A stretch of DNA of 64,000 nt from Komagataella phaffii GS115 (GCF_000027005.1 NC_012966.1:1488001-1552000); one strand, 5' to 3'. Shown: positions 1 to 10,182, counted from the stretch's first letter. Made by a program: numbers and translations. The notes: generated by a model not told the origin, from the letters alone.

Positions 1-551
1 AGTGAGAATGGGGCAATAGAAAAAAACCCATACATCACATTGACTAGTCATTTTTACTTAGTGTATACTAGATATAATAATAAAGCTACGATCATCACAG
101 TGAAATATCTTTGATGGTCGGTCAGTATTAATCTTGTCACATGACCTACTTCCGTCTTCCCATGACTCCCTCCTAAGGTTGTGTGCGCTGGTGCGTCAGG
201 TTCGGTCCCCGGGAGGAGTCTCGACCAATGGCTAGGTAGTGATAACAATCAAAGTTTATGAGACCAGTAGTTTGACACATAGTGCATTTATTGGAAATAT
301 GGGGACACTACCTTCCGCCAATAGGAGACGAGAATACGACTAGACGTATCTCGTAAAGTCCCTCCGCCTCGATCTAGAACTGCCACCATATTTGAGGATC
401 AAAGACCAGAAGAAGTGTCGTGCCAGTTTTTCAGATAAATCATTCGCCGAGATCAGTCGATCATCAGCGTTCAGTCCATGAGAACAAGGTGCTGGCTTGA
501 CGTATCTTCAGGCAGCCAGCAGCTTTTTGTTTCAGCCTATCATCTTTGAGG

Positions 552-571
552 CTTATCATCTTACTGATAAG
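552..571. promoter_or_regulatory. Inverted pair of GATAAG sites upstream of GLN1
   Basis: CTTATC at 552-557 and GATAAG at 566-571 form an inverted pair separated by eight bases, about 620 bases upstream of the GLN1 start. In S. cerevisiae, GATA factors (Gln3, Gat1) activate GLN1 through such sites when good nitrogen sources are scarce. Function here is inferred from the motif and the neighbouring gene only. Confidence 0.4.
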
Positions 572-1037
572 ACTATGGGAAAAAACCCAAGAAAATGAGA
601 TGTTTTATGTGAACGACCATTTACTTTTTTAGATAGGCAATCTTCTGCCCCGGTGAGTCTCCTCATTGGGCAATGTTGTAATTACACGACTAACAAATCA
701 GAGGCGGTAAACGCTAGTCTCGGCAGCGTCATCGAGGTCAGTGCATACTCAACAATAGAAGGCGCGCAATCATTAGACAACTTGATCCATAGCCCGCAGC
801 GTTTCTTCTCCAGAAAGTTCACTATAATTACCCGTAGAGGATTGGTTCAACATACAAGAAGATCAGCAAATCACCTTCAGTATTCGGCGACAAGATTTAT
901 TTTTCACTGAGGTTTCAAAGCTTTTCAAATTTCAATATAATACTTCCCTATTAATCATGCATGCACCCTACAAGATTTCGCATTCTTTTTTTTACTACAG
1001 GAATTACTGACCAGGTGACTCTAAAATAGCTTTGAGG

Positions 1038-1045
1038 TATATAAA
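1038..1045 (+). promoter_or_regulatory. TATA box of GLN1
   Basis: TATATAAA lies 142-149 bases upstream of the GLN1 ATG, a normal distance for a yeast TATA-containing promoter. It is followed by a T/C-rich tract around 1070-1110 that probably contains the transcription start. Confidence 0.55.
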
Positions 1046-1186
1046 TCACAAAGGCGCTGTTAGCAGACAGTTTTTTTCTTTTTCGTTTCTTACCTTCGGT
1101 CAACAATATTAATTCGCTTCAAGCTACTTAGTTCTCTCCATTATAAGAGAATCTTAATATAAACACCTATACATTACAATTACAAT

Positions 1187-2302
1187 ATGTCTTCATCCGA
1201 AATCATTGAAAACACTGCTTTGCTGCAGAAATATCAGTCCTTAGACCAGAGAGGTAAGATCATTGCCGAGTACATCTGGATTGATGCCAGTGGAGGAATC
1301 AGATCCAAGGGTAGAACCTTGAGCAAGAAGCCTTCTTCCATTGATGACCTTCCAGAATGGAACTTCGACGGTTCTTCCACTGGACAGGCTCCAGGTCACG
1401 ACTCTGACGTCTACCTGAGACCAGTCTCCTACTACGCCGACCCTTTCAGAAGAGGTGACAACATTGTTGTTCTGGCCGAGTGCTGGAACAACGATGGTAC
1501 TCCAAACAAGTTCAACCACAGACATGAGTGTGCCAAGCTGATGAAGGCCCACAAGGACCAGGAGGTTTGGTTCGGTCTGGAACAGGAGTACACCCTGCTC
1601 GACAAGTATGACAATGTCTACGCTTGGCCAAAGGGCGGTTTCCCAGCTCCTCAGGGTCCATACTACTGTGGTGTTGGTACCGGTAAGGTCTACGCTAGAG
1701 ACATGATTGAAGCTCATTACAGAGCTTGTATTCACGCCGGAATTAACATCTCCGGTATCAATGCTGAGGTCATGCCTTCCCAGTGGGAGTTCCAGGTCGG
1801 TCCTTGCAATGGTATCGACATGGGAGACCAGCTCTGGGTTGCCCGTTACCTGTTGCAGCGTGTTGCCGAGGAGTTCGGTATCAAGATCTCATTCCATCCT
1901 AAGCCACTGAAGGGTGACTGGAATGGTGCTGGTTGCCATACCAATGTTTCGACTTCCGCCATGAGAGTTCCAGGTGGTATGAAATACATTGAGGCCGCTG
2001 TCGAGAAGCTGGCCAAGAGACATTTGGAGCACATTGCTCTATATGGTTCTGACAACGAACAGAGATTGACTGGAAGACATGAAACTGCTTCCATGACTTC
2101 TTTCTCTTCCGGTGTCGCCAACAGAGGTGCTTCTATCAGAATTCCAAGATCTGTTGCCAAGGAGGGATACGGTTACTTTGAGGACCGTAGACCTGCTTCC
2201 AACATTGATCCATACTTGGTCACTGGTATCATGGTTGAGACCATCTGTGGTGCCATCCCTGATGCTGACATGACCAAGGAGTACAAGAGAGAATCTGATT
2301 AA
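1187..2302 (+). CDS. GLN1: Glutamine synthetase
   Basis: Makes glutamine from glutamate, ammonia and ATP in the cytosol, the main ammonium-assimilating step. The 371-residue length matches eukaryotic type II enzymes (about 370). The N-terminal beta-grasp domain contains the [10 protein letters not shown] motif near residue 60, followed by the catalytic barrel with the EQEYTL motif and the ATP-binding stretch [15 protein letters not shown]. The C-terminal region has the conserved [10 protein letters not shown] motif. The start is the first ATG after an A-rich leader. Upstream GATA-type sites suggest nitrogen control. Strong use of preferred codons implies high expression. Identification is secure. 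Confidence 0.98.
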   Translation: MSSSEIIENTALLQKYQSLDQRGKIIAEYIWIDASGGIRSKGRTLSKKPSSIDDLPEWNFDGSSTGQAPGHDSDVYLRPVSYYADPFRRGDNIVVLAECWNNDGTPNKFNHRHECAKLMKAHKDQEVWFGLEQEYTLLDKYDNVYAWPKGGFPAPQGPYYCGVGTGKVYARDMIEAHYRACIHAGINISGINAEVMPSQWEFQVGPCNGIDMGDQLWVARYLLQRVAEEFGIKISFHPKPLKGDWNGAGCHTNVSTSAMRVPGGMKYIEAAVEKLAKRHLEHIALYGSDNEQRLTGRHETASMTSFSSGVANRGASIRIPRSVAKEGYGYFEDRRPASNIDPYLVTGIMVETICGAIPDADMTKEYKRESD

Positions 2303-2487
2303 ATAGTATATCAGCAGCTCATATCTAGTACTTCCTAGCTTGAAGTATAAAAAGAAATGCCTGTTAAGTTTTGTAAGCCAAGAAATTTACGTTTTTTAGT
2401 TCTAAAAGTTCCCGCTGTATTCTTTACATAAGAGATTCATGATCCATCAGCCATAATAAATTTTAAATATGTAATACTACAAACGTA

Positions 2488-2952
2488 TTAAGCTGCCAAA
2501 CCGATGACACCACAAGCTGGTCTTCCACCAGCGTTACCGGTCTTCAAAGAGTCGGCGTGACCACCCTTTCCTAGATCGTCAGTTCCGTCGTGAATAACAA
2601 CAGTTCTACCTAGAATTGAGGTCTCACCGATCAGCTTAACCTGGTTATCGGTTATAACACCCTTGGCAACACCTTCAGCGTCGGTCTTGACGTTACCCAA
2701 GTCACCGACGTGTCTAGCTTCGTCAGTTGGAGCACCGTGGGTCTTACCAAATGGGTTGAAGTGAGGACCAGCTGAAGTACAACCATTGGTATTGTCACCG
2801 AACTGGTGAATGTGGAAACCTCTCTCAGCGTTTGGGGAGTTACCTTTGATGTCGTAAGTGATAGTGGTAGGGCTGCTTTCGGAGGATTGTTCGAAGACAA
2901 CGGTACCGCCGACGGTAGAATCGCCTCTTAAGACTGCAACTGCTTTGACCAT
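2488..2952 (-). CDS. SOD1: Cu/Zn superoxide dismutase
   Basis: Converts superoxide to oxygen and hydrogen peroxide, mainly in the cytosol. The 154-residue protein has the full metal site: copper ligands H47, H49, H64 and H121, and zinc ligands H64, H72, H81 and D84. Cysteines C58 and C147 form the expected disulfide and R144 guides the substrate. There is no targeting peptide. It is convergent with GLN1, about 185 bases apart. In S. cerevisiae SOD1 (YJR104C) sits beside the same AIM25-RSM26-VPS25-URA8 cluster found to its right here. Identification is secure. Confidence 0.98.
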   Translation of the reverse strand: MVKAVAVLRGDSTVGGTVVFEQSSESSPTTITYDIKGNSPNAERGFHIHQFGDNTNGCTSAGPHFNPFGKTHGAPTDEARHVGDLGNVKTDAEGVAKGVITDNQVKLIGETSILGRTVVIHDGTDDLGKGGHADSLKTGNAGGRPACGVIGLAA

Positions 2953-3414
2953 TTTTGTGTAGATGTTAAATAGGGAAGAAACACAGAAAATAAAGAATTC
3001 GAAAGGTATATGAGGGGCAGCTTTCTTTTATAGTTTGCGGTCGGTTCTAGAAAATAACTCCCCCTTTTTTCGCCACTGCTAGTCGAGAACACTAATAATG
3101 ACTAAGCGTCATATCAATTACTGTATATGAACAAAGAAGAAGATGCCAATTGAGTCAAATTATGAGTAAAAAACATAATTGAATGAGGATTTCAAGGAAC
3201 CTGGGGGGAAAGGGCCCCTTTTATAGTGTCTCAAAAGCTCTTTGACCCTGTTGGTGGTGAAATTGTAGTTATTTACTCGTTTTTTTGCTCGTTTTGCGTT
3301 TGCCGTTTTCATGCATTGCTCTTTCTGCAAGCGAAAGCGATCTCACGTGGACAAAAGTGTGCTCGTTGATCAATGATTGGTTTGGTGGCAGGAGCTGAGT
3401 TGACGAGACCCTGT
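2953..3414. promoter_or_regulatory. SOD1 promoter and AIM25 3' flank
   Basis: This 462-base gap is upstream of SOD1 and downstream of AIM25, both on the minus strand. It holds a near-palindromic G/C block at about 3209-3222 whose CCCCT core resembles a stress-response element, about 265 bases upstream of SOD1. No gene is seen. Confidence 0.4.
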
Positions 3415-4347
3415 CTATTCCTCAAACCCAATGAAGCCACCACTGTGTGACGAGTGCCTAGAAAAGTAATCAAAGTCAATTGAAACGGCATTGGCTAATA
3501 ATACAGCCCTTTGGTCCAGCGTAAGGGCATGTTGGGCCACATTGTTCCCGTAGTTCCCTTCTAGCCCTACAAAAGATTCAGGCCCCATACGGATGATGTA
3601 AACTCCTGTATCTGTGAAAAGCTCTCTTGCAAAGCCCACGAAGTTTCTAGAGACAGCACCTAGCGTTTGCCTAGATTCTGAAAGTACAGGAAACTCAAAG
3701 GAAAGAAACGGTGCGTCAATGTACCCGAACTGATCGTAGACAGTGTCCTTTTCGCCAATTTGTGCTGTAAATAGATTGTATCTTCGTCTCCAAGGATGCC
3801 AGCTTTGAACGGATTCTCCAATTACATGTTCGTCTGGGTCGCTGTTCCTGAAAGGGGGTAATATAGCTTTGATGTGCGAATTGATGAAACTAAACGGCCT
3901 CTTGATTGTCATTAATACATTTCCTGCAGTATCCATTACATCCACTGTAAAAGGTCGATGCAAACGGTAGATCTGTCTCAATATAGCTTTGGTGATGCCC
4001 AGATCCCTTTCTAGCATGTAACCCAAAATACTTCCTGTAGGATCCATGATAACATATCGGTTCGCCTGCTCAAATCCTAAAAATATATTCATCATTTCCA
4101 TTTGCCGTTCTATGACCAGAGTTGGTTGTCTCAGAATGTTTGCAATTGAGTCGGATGGGAGTATTACTCCTTGCTCATTAGTAACTGGTTGTTGGTCCCA
4201 TCTAGTGGCGTCAAACTGATGGGGTTGAGGCGCCTGAGCATGCCTACGATAATTCTTTAGAGAATCGTAGTTGAGAGGGGTATAACTCCTTTTGAAAGAG
4301 TACTTCGGAACGCAATTAGCCAATCTCAAGCCTCTCCTTAAAAGCAT
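3415..4347 (-). CDS. AIM25: Mitochondrial phospholipid scramblase-family protein
   Basis: A 310-residue member of the scramblase family, related to S. cerevisiae Aim25 (YJR100C). The first 25 or so residues are rich in Arg and Leu with no acidic residue, as in a mitochondrial presequence. The scramblase domain runs from about residue 65 (LRQPTLVIERQ) to 295 and includes the family-like stretches RPFTVDVMDTAGN and GVYIIRMGP. Family members are linked to lipid movement between membranes and to mitochondrial stress responses; no activity can be read from sequence. It is divergent from RSM26 (213 bases apart), the same pairing as in S. cerevisiae. Confidence 0.9.
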   Translation of the reverse strand: MLLRRGLRLANCVPKYSFKRSYTPLNYDSLKNYRRHAQAPQPHQFDATRWDQQPVTNEQGVILPSDSIANILRQPTLVIERQMEMMNIFLGFEQANRYVIMDPTGSILGYMLERDLGITKAILRQIYRLHRPFTVDVMDTAGNVLMTIKRPFSFINSHIKAILPPFRNSDPDEHVIGESVQSWHPWRRRYNLFTAQIGEKDTVYDQFGYIDAPFLSFEFPVLSESRQTLGAVSRNFVGFARELFTDTGVYIIRMGPESFVGLEGNYGNNVAQHALTLDQRAVLLANAVSIDFDYFSRHSSHSGGFIGFEE

Positions 4348-4560
4348 TCTCAGTCTTATTCCTGATGCGATTAGACTAATCTGAGAGGTAGAAGCTCAGA
4401 AGGAAGTTCCGCACGGAGGAGCACGCGAAAAAAGTATCTCCCCAAGAGAAACCATTCACCTCTGTATTTCCGTGCGCCTAAGAAAATTCCACTCAGAAGC
4501 CCACAAGACAAATTTTTCGATCGTTCAGACGAGAATAAGATTTGAACATCATCCAGTGCC

Positions 4561-5328
4561 ATGTTTCTAAAGTCCGTACAAAGGAGTACCAGAGGAATCC
4601 ATACGGTACCAAAACTAGCCAACCAGGATGCGTGGCTGAAAAATGGGATAAAAGGACTCTACTCTGCCCAGGGATTTAAGGAATCCTGGGTCGACTACCA
4701 ACAATATCTAGTAGATAATCTTACCATGAGAACTGTGGGAACCCTTAACGAAACACGCACGCCCTTTGAAATCATCAAGGCCACATACAAAAATGCATCT
4801 GATACAACAACCTTCCACTATGCTTCACAATGTTTCAACAACCATCTGTTTTTTGAACAAGTGGCTGACTCCGGGGCCTCTGACTCGGCACCTTCACCAA
4901 ATTTAGAGTACATTATAAATAAATCATTTGGATCTCTAGAGGACTTGAAGGCTGATTTTGAGGCTGAGCTTACCACACTGAATGGTCAAGGCTGGGTTTT
5001 CTTGGTAGAGAACAACCAGAAAGAACTCGAAATTGTTTCATGTATCAATGAGGGAACGCCCTATTTTCACAGCAGAAACCAGAATCTGGATCTCTCTTCG
5101 CAAATCACTATTGATGATGTCACACAACTGGATATCTTGTCACAATTTGTCAAGAACGGAAACAGAGAGCCATTCAATAACGTTCCTTTAATCTGTTTCA
5201 ACTCATGGCACTATGCATACCTACATGACTATGGTGTTAACGGCAAGGTTGAGTTTTTGCAAAAGTTCTGGGATTGTCTGAACTGGAATGTCATCAACCA
5301 AAGACTCTTCAACCAAGCCAGCCTTTGA
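4561..5328 (+). CDS. RSM26: Mitochondrial small-subunit ribosomal protein, SOD-like fold
   Basis: A 255-residue homologue of the Mn/Fe-superoxide-dismutase-like mitoribosomal proteins Rsm26 and Mrp1 (mS42/mS43). It keeps the SOD-type layout: an N-terminal helical part with HYASQCFNNHLFF, where Mn-SOD has a metal His, and a C-terminal alpha/beta part with PLICFNSWHYAYLHDYG, equivalent to the DxWEHAY region. The usual Asp is replaced (FNSWHYAY), so metal binding is unlikely and the role is structural. The N terminus resembles a presequence. Assignment to Rsm26 rather than Mrp1 rests on its position next to AIM25, as in YJR100C-YJR101W. Confidence 0.87.
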   Translation: MFLKSVQRSTRGIHTVPKLANQDAWLKNGIKGLYSAQGFKESWVDYQQYLVDNLTMRTVGTLNETRTPFEIIKATYKNASDTTTFHYASQCFNNHLFFEQVADSGASDSAPSPNLEYIINKSFGSLEDLKADFEAELTTLNGQGWVFLVENNQKELEIVSCINEGTPYFHSRNQNLDLSSQITIDDVTQLDILSQFVKNGNREPFNNVPLICFNSWHYAYLHDYGVNGKVEFLQKFWDCLNWNVINQRLFNQASL

Positions 5329-5381
5329 ACCTATTCCTATAAACTGTAAATAGAATGAATAATAAAGCGCTAAAACTTGTG

Positions 5382-5951
5382 TCATATTCTTTCCAATATT
5401 TGTGAGAGTCTTTCATTCTTACTCCAGTCTAGTCCAGAGCTGGCAATCAGACCGTATAAAATATCTTTCAGACGATTCTCGTCTTCGCTCTCCTGATCTG
5501 GCAGCTCCTGTGGTGTACATGGTGTACGTGTTGGCACAGACGGAGTATCTTTCGATTTTATCAGGCCATCAGAGTTCAAAATGGATATCGTCTGCTCATC
5601 ACACTTTGCTATCAATTCTTTCATCTCTTCGTCGTTGGGACTAGTCTCTTCCCCATAAAAGGCGTTCATACTGGGATAGGATATTAGTTTTTGTTCGATG
5701 ATGCTTCTTCTAACGCTGAGCATTTGTCGGAGCTGCTTGTTAAGTTTTTGTATTGATTCAATTTGCTGTTCTACGTCCGCATGGAGATTTAGGTCCGCGT
5801 GTAGGGAGAATTCTGATAAAGACTTCACTACTTCCTGAAACTCAGACTCTATAACGCTGTTGGGTTGACTCGAGGTGTTTTTTCGTTCCAATTCGATATG
5901 AGCTTCATCTGATAATCTGACCAGTTCTCTATAAGTATTTGCGTGGTCCAT
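5382..5951 (-). CDS. Small coiled-coil protein, possible inner-kinetochore subunit
   Basis: I do not recognise this 189-residue protein with confidence. Residues about 20-95 are largely helical with heptad-like Leu/Ile spacing (VEQQIESIQKLNKQLRQML), followed by a polar linker rich in Pro, Thr and acidic residues. The last 30 residues carry LYGLIASSGLDWSKNERL. A terminal Leu-Ile-x-x-Ser-Gly-x-x-Trp pattern after a coiled coil is reminiscent of small kinetochore proteins of the CENP-H/CENP-K or Nkp type; this is only a suggestion. It is convergent with RSM26, with 53 bases between stops, and divergent from VPS25. Confidence 0.65.
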   Translation of the reverse strand: MDHANTYRELVRLSDEAHIELERKNTSSQPNSVIESEFQEVVKSLSEFSLHADLNLHADVEQQIESIQKLNKQLRQMLSVRRSIIEQKLISYPSMNAFYGEETSPNDEEMKELIAKCDEQTISILNSDGLIKSKDTPSVPTRTPCTPQELPDQESEDENRLKDILYGLIASSGLDWSKNERLSQILERI

Positions 5952-6098
5952 TTATTGGAGAGTTTGATGTGAAAAGTAAGCAAATATTCAAAACACCTAC
6001 CGTTGATAGGCAGGTAAAACTAACCTGAAGGAGTACTAACCCGCGACTCCTTCTAACCATCACAATGTATTTCTTTGAATCATGATCCATCTCTGAAC

Positions 6099-6659
6099 AT
6101 GTCGTCATTCGAATTCCCTTCTATTTACAACTTTCCCCCTTTTTTCACTAAGCAGCCCAATAATTCTGTTTGGAAGAGTCAACTTCAACAATGGACCACT
6201 TTAGTTCTGGACTATTGCAAACATTATAGGATATGGAGATTATCCACTGCAGGCACACCGATAGTGGAGGATGCAACCGGGGTACCATCCGATTCTCTGT
6301 TCACAAACTCCATAATCGATCGTCATTTGAAACCTGAAGTTTGTCAAGAAATCATTGCTTCGTTGGTTGATCAGGGCAGAGCTCAATGGATTGATAAGAC
6401 TGCTCAGAAATCTGTATTGGTGCTTTGGTATTCTATCTCCGAATGGAGTGATCTTTTACTGAACTGGGTTGATTCCACGGGTCAAAAAGGCGTAGTTTTA
6501 ACATTGTACGAGATTCAACACGGCAACTTGACTCTATCTGAGGAGTTCCATTCAATTGACGAGACAACGCTCACCCAAGCGCTGGAGCTCTTGGAGAAAA
6601 AAGGAAAAGTTCTAATGATGAAGGAAAACAAGAATGTGGTTGGTGTTAAGTTCATATAG
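6099..6659 (+). CDS. VPS25: ESCRT-II subunit Vps25
   Basis: A subunit of ESCRT-II, which sorts ubiquitinated cargo into multivesicular endosomes; two Vps25 copies bind the complex through N-terminal proline motifs and recruit ESCRT-III (Vps20). The protein begins MSSFEFPSIYNFPPFF, containing the characteristic aromatic-proline segment, followed by two winged-helix domains (about residues 20-105 and 110-186). Its 186 residues are close to the yeast protein (about 200). ATG at 6099 is chosen; the open frame extends further upstream but without an ATG. In S. cerevisiae VPS25 also lies between RSM26 and a CTP synthase gene. Confidence 0.95.
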   Translation: MSSFEFPSIYNFPPFFTKQPNNSVWKSQLQQWTTLVLDYCKHYRIWRLSTAGTPIVEDATGVPSDSLFTNSIIDRHLKPEVCQEIIASLVDQGRAQWIDKTAQKSVLVLWYSISEWSDLLLNWVDSTGQKGVVLTLYEIQHGNLTLSEEFHSIDETTLTQALELLEKKGKVLMMKENKNVVGVKFI

Positions 6660-7060
6660 CAAGATGATTCAGAAAGGCTCACGCATCTTAGAGAGCTCAT
6701 TTGAGGGGAGAGGATAGTAGCATCTCCAGTTTAAGGTATCAAATATTGAACTCCGGACAGAAACAAACATAGTAACATTCATCACCGTCAACCCACTACC
6801 CCTCTAAATAGAAACGTTAAATCAATCTATCTCTGCAATATACTCCACTACAAGTCAGGTTGTGCCACCTTCAGACCCACTACGTGGACCTCATACGCAC
6901 CCTATGTCTATGCCTTTAGAACGACCGCGAAACGCGTTACCTTACCAGAAAAAAAAATTTTACGTTCCTCTTCTTCTTTCCCCTTCATTAGAGTACTATC
7001 TTGGGGGCTACCTTTTCATAGTTACAGGCTTTAAAGTTCAATATACAGGCAGAAGAGAAA
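6660..7060. promoter_or_regulatory. Region upstream of the CTP synthase gene
   Basis: A 401-base gap between two genes on the plus strand. It should contain the VPS25 terminator and the CTP synthase promoter. It ends in a T/C-rich leader (about 6960-7000) typical of highly expressed yeast genes. No gene or RNA is recognised. Confidence 0.4.
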
Positions 7061-8788
7061 ATGAAATACGTGGTTGTATCTGGAGGTGTCATTTCCGGTA
7101 TTGGTAAAGGAGTGTTGGCTTCTTCTACTGGTCTTCTTTTGAAAACATTAGGTCTTAGAGTCACTTCTATCAAGATTGACCCTTACATGAACATTGACGC
7201 TGGTACAATGTCTCCCCTGGAGCATGGAGAATGCTTTGTCCTGAACGATGGTGGTGAAGTCGATTTGGATCTCGGAAACTACGAAAGATATCTCAATATC
7301 ACCCTAACCAGAGATCACAACATTACCACTGGTAAGGTCTATTCAAAGGTTATCGAAAAGGAAAGAAACGGTGACTATCTCGGAAAAACTGTCCAGGTTG
7401 TCCCTCACTTAACCAATGCGATTCAGGACTGGATTGAAAGAGTCGCTAGAATTCCTGTTGACAAGTCGGGCCAACAACCGGATGTGTGTATTATTGAACT
7501 AGGTGGTACCGTTGGTGATATTGAGAGTGCTCCATTTGTTGAAGCTCTTAGACAGTTCCAGTTTCGTGTAGGAAGAGACAATTTTGCTCTGATTCATGTG
7601 TCCTTGGTACCTGTCATCCACGGTGAGCAAAAAACCAAGCCAACACAGGCAGCTATCAAGGATCTTAGATCATTGGGATTAAGCCCTGACATGATTGCTT
7701 GCAGATGTTCTTCCACACTAGATACTGCTACCGTTGAGAAAATTGCTATGTTCTGTCATGTTGGACCTGAACAAGTTTTGGCTGTTCATGATGTCAACTC
7801 CACTTATCACGTCCCCCTTTTGTTAAGAGAACAGAAGCAGATGGACTTTTTGACTGACAGATTGAAGTTGAAATCGCTCAATCTTTCGTCTGAAATGAAG
7901 ACCAAGGGTGCTGAGTTACTCTCCAGGTGGAGTTCTGTTACGACCTCTCACGATAGGTCTTTTGAAACTGTATCCATTGCAATTGTGGGTAAATACACTA
8001 ACCTACATGATTCTTATTTGTCAGTCATCAAAGCTTTAGAGCACTCTGCCATGAGATGCGAAAGAAAACTGGAGATTGTGTGGGTTGAATCTTCTAATTT
8101 GGAGTCTGACTCTCAGGAAACCAACAAGGCAGACTTTCACAAGGCTTGGCACTCACTTTGTTGTGCTGATGGTATCTTGGTTCCTGGAGGATTTGGTTCC
8201 AGAGGTATAGAAGGTATGGTCCTTGCTGCAAAATGGGCTAGAGAGAATAATATCCCATACCTCGGTATTTGCTTGGGTCTTCAGATTGCTGTCATGGACT
8301 TTGTAAGACATGTGCTAGGAATTGAGGGTTCTAATTCCCAAGAAAGTGACCCAGAGTACCCAGAAGAGAAAGCCTCAGTAGTTTATATGCCAGATGTGGA
8401 TCAAGAAAAACTCGGTGGTACTATGAGATTGGGTCTTCACAGCACTCACTTCAGGGAAGGTACGGAATGGTCCTCTCTAAGAAAGCTCTATGGTGGTGCA
8501 AACATAGTCAATGAAAGACACAGACACAGATACGAAGTGAACCCCAAATTAGTCGATGATATCGAAGCAAAAGGTCTTCAATTCATTGGCCGTGACGAAT
8601 CCGGAAATAGAATGGAAATTCTAGAGCTTCAAAGCCACCCTTATTTTGTGGGAACACAGTATCATCCAGAATATCTTTCAAAGGTGCTGGATCCTTCAAA
8701 GCCTATACTTGGGTTGGTTGCCGCAGCTTCTGGAATCCTAAGCGATGTTATTGAGAACAAATCTCAATTGTACGAGGGTGATTTCTAA
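7061..8788 (+). CDS. URA7: CTP synthase
   Basis: Amidates UTP to CTP with glutamine and ATP, the last step of pyrimidine nucleotide synthesis and a control point for phospholipid synthesis. The 575 residues contain the N-terminal synthetase domain ([15 protein letters not shown] at the start; [14 protein letters not shown]) and a C-terminal class I glutamine amidotransferase domain. The latter has nucleophile C404 in LGICLGLQ, with H535 and E537 in QYHPEY completing the triad. S. cerevisiae has two copies, URA7 and URA8; this single gene sits in the URA8 neighbourhood, so the symbol URA7/URA8 is interchangeable. The enzyme type is secure. Confidence 0.96.
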   Translation: MKYVVVSGGVISGIGKGVLASSTGLLLKTLGLRVTSIKIDPYMNIDAGTMSPLEHGECFVLNDGGEVDLDLGNYERYLNITLTRDHNITTGKVYSKVIEKERNGDYLGKTVQVVPHLTNAIQDWIERVARIPVDKSGQQPDVCIIELGGTVGDIESAPFVEALRQFQFRVGRDNFALIHVSLVPVIHGEQKTKPTQAAIKDLRSLGLSPDMIACRCSSTLDTATVEKIAMFCHVGPEQVLAVHDVNSTYHVPLLLREQKQMDFLTDRLKLKSLNLSSEMKTKGAELLSRWSSVTTSHDRSFETVSIAIVGKYTNLHDSYLSVIKALEHSAMRCERKLEIVWVESSNLESDSQETNKADFHKAWHSLCCADGILVPGGFGSRGIEGMVLAAKWARENNIPYLGICLGLQIAVMDFVRHVLGIEGSNSQESDPEYPEEKASVVYMPDVDQEKLGGTMRLGLHSTHFREGTEWSSLRKLYGGANIVNERHRHRYEVNPKLVDDIEAKGLQFIGRDESGNRMEILELQSHPYFVGTQYHPEYLSKVLDPSKPILGLVAAASGILSDVIENKSQLYEGDF

Positions 8789-8973
8789 CCAGTTGAAGGA
8801 AGGGATAGTATAGAAATAGTAATTAATATGCATATTATATGAAAACCGTTGTATTTACGGTTTTGTGTGACGTTTCTTTCGCTTAGCTAAAAAATACGCT
8901 GTCCATCTTAACACTTTACCTAGGTTAGCATATTGTCCGCTGTCTCGTTGAACTCTTTATCGTTATCTTAGCT

Positions 8974-10182
8974 ATGGAAGAAACTTTGGATCAACTGATT
9001 TGTGATCTGGATCAGTTCCGTTTACAAAAAATTCAAAATGAATCCATGTTCAAACAGCTAAACTCTAATGATAAAAATGTCTTGAACTTAATTCAAACAA
9101 ATAACTCAGAGTTATCGGTCCAAAAGTACAACGGACTGTCTTGTGTTATGTCTGAACTTGGAAGTAACAGACAGAATATCATAAAGTTAAACTTAGACCA
9201 TCTGGATAACATTTTTAATTTAAAATCGCTAAGTGAAGAAGTGGACTCTCTAAGGTTACGATATCAAAGAGTTCTTCGGCAGCATTTTCCTGAAGTCAGT
9301 GAAACTGGGTGCTTCGATGATACTAGTATCAAATCACTTGAACACACAAAGGATTTGGGAAGAGAATCGGATATAAAATATCTCTTGAGCGGAAGATTGA
9401 CTCAGGACCAAGTGGGCTTGCAAGTTACGCTTGAAGACCAAATGGACAAGGAAGAAGCAAACTTGACGAGGGAACATTTCAAACAAATTGAGTTGTGCAT
9501 TATAAACCAGGTTGAAAAATTGCTCACCACGCTTGATCAGTGTCGGGATCCCGATAAGATAAAGATCAACAGGCTGAAAAATTCAGTAATTGACACGTCT
9601 TGCACGTTCATTGAGTACATCCAGTCACATGTAGACGATGCCAAGTATTACCCCTCGTTCTATAATAATCTAGCTCAGTTGAGCCGAATAAAATCTAGAA
9701 TATCTTTGGAGTATGGAGAATTGAAAAATTGTGTCCTCACAGAAACGCAATTACAACAACTCGAATCAAAGTCTTGGGGTATTCTGATTAAATGTTTACA
9801 AGTCACACTCAAGGACACCGATTTGGAACAAAAAGGGTCAGAACTTCGTCTTACAGCCTCGCAAGCCCGAGTGTTGGGTCAAGCGTATGCACAAATGGCG
9901 CATATACTGCTGGAGAGAGCGTCCCGGACCATGAAGCAGCAATCGACAGCCAACTACCCGTACTTAGACTCAATTTTGACCCTGGCAAGCTATCTCTTAT
10001 ATCTTTCGGGCAATTTTGGGAACATTGTTTCCAAAGTTGTCAGTATCAATGTGAACCCATATGCCAAACTATGCCAGGGGGTGTTCAGAGAGTCGTTGCT
10101 GAGAGAAATGACTGATGTTTATATCAATTCATGTGAGTCCAGAGAAAAGGTTCCAACCACTTGCCTCATGGACGGTGGATGA
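8974..10182 (+). CDS. Unrecognised alpha-helical coiled-coil protein
   Basis: A 402-residue protein I cannot place in a family. It is almost entirely predicted helix, rich in Leu, Gln, Asn and charged residues. Coiled-coil-like stretches lie at about 1-120 and 165-290, and a more hydrophobic C-terminal third (ILTLASYLLYLSGNFG) suggests a packed helical domain rather than a membrane segment. No catalytic motif, signal peptide or transmembrane helix is obvious. Size and make-up fit a cytoskeletal, kinetochore or vesicle-tether subunit, but this is inference. A good ATG follows a 185-base gap after the CTP synthase gene, and long open length supports a real gene. Confidence 0.75.
   Translation: MEETLDQLICDLDQFRLQKIQNESMFKQLNSNDKNVLNLIQTNNSELSVQKYNGLSCVMSELGSNRQNIIKLNLDHLDNIFNLKSLSEEVDSLRLRYQRVLRQHFPEVSETGCFDDTSIKSLEHTKDLGRESDIKYLLSGRLTQDQVGLQVTLEDQMDKEEANLTREHFKQIELCIINQVEKLLTTLDQCRDPDKIKINRLKNSVIDTSCTFIEYIQSHVDDAKYYPSFYNNLAQLSRIKSRISLEYGELKNCVLTETQLQQLESKSWGILIKCLQVTLKDTDLEQKGSELRLTASQARVLGQAYAQMAHILLERASRTMKQQSTANYPYLDSILTLASYLLYLSGNFGNIVSKVVSINVNPYAKLCQGVFRESLLREMTDVYINSCESREKVPTTCLMDGG

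Larger units (their letters stand above)
1..1186. other. Intergenic region upstream of GLN1
   Basis: No convincing gene is seen. The open frames here are short, lack ATG starts or recognisable domains, and look incidental. The right half is the GLN1 promoter and 5' leader: an inverted pair of GATA-type sites near 552-571, a TATA box at 1038 and a pyrimidine-rich stretch around 1070-1110. The left part may hold regulatory DNA or the 3' flank of a gene outside the window. Confidence 0.6.

Noticed and set aside
190..225. GGTTCGGTCCC resembling a tRNA T-arm
   Set aside because: No matching A box, anticodon arm or acceptor stem could be found around it.
653..910. 85-codon open frame upstream of GLN1
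   Set aside because: No ATG start, no recognisable motif, and it lies in probable promoter DNA.
1241..1735. Antisense open frame of 164 codons within GLN1
   Set aside because: Same effect of preferred-codon bias; no domain and no promoter.
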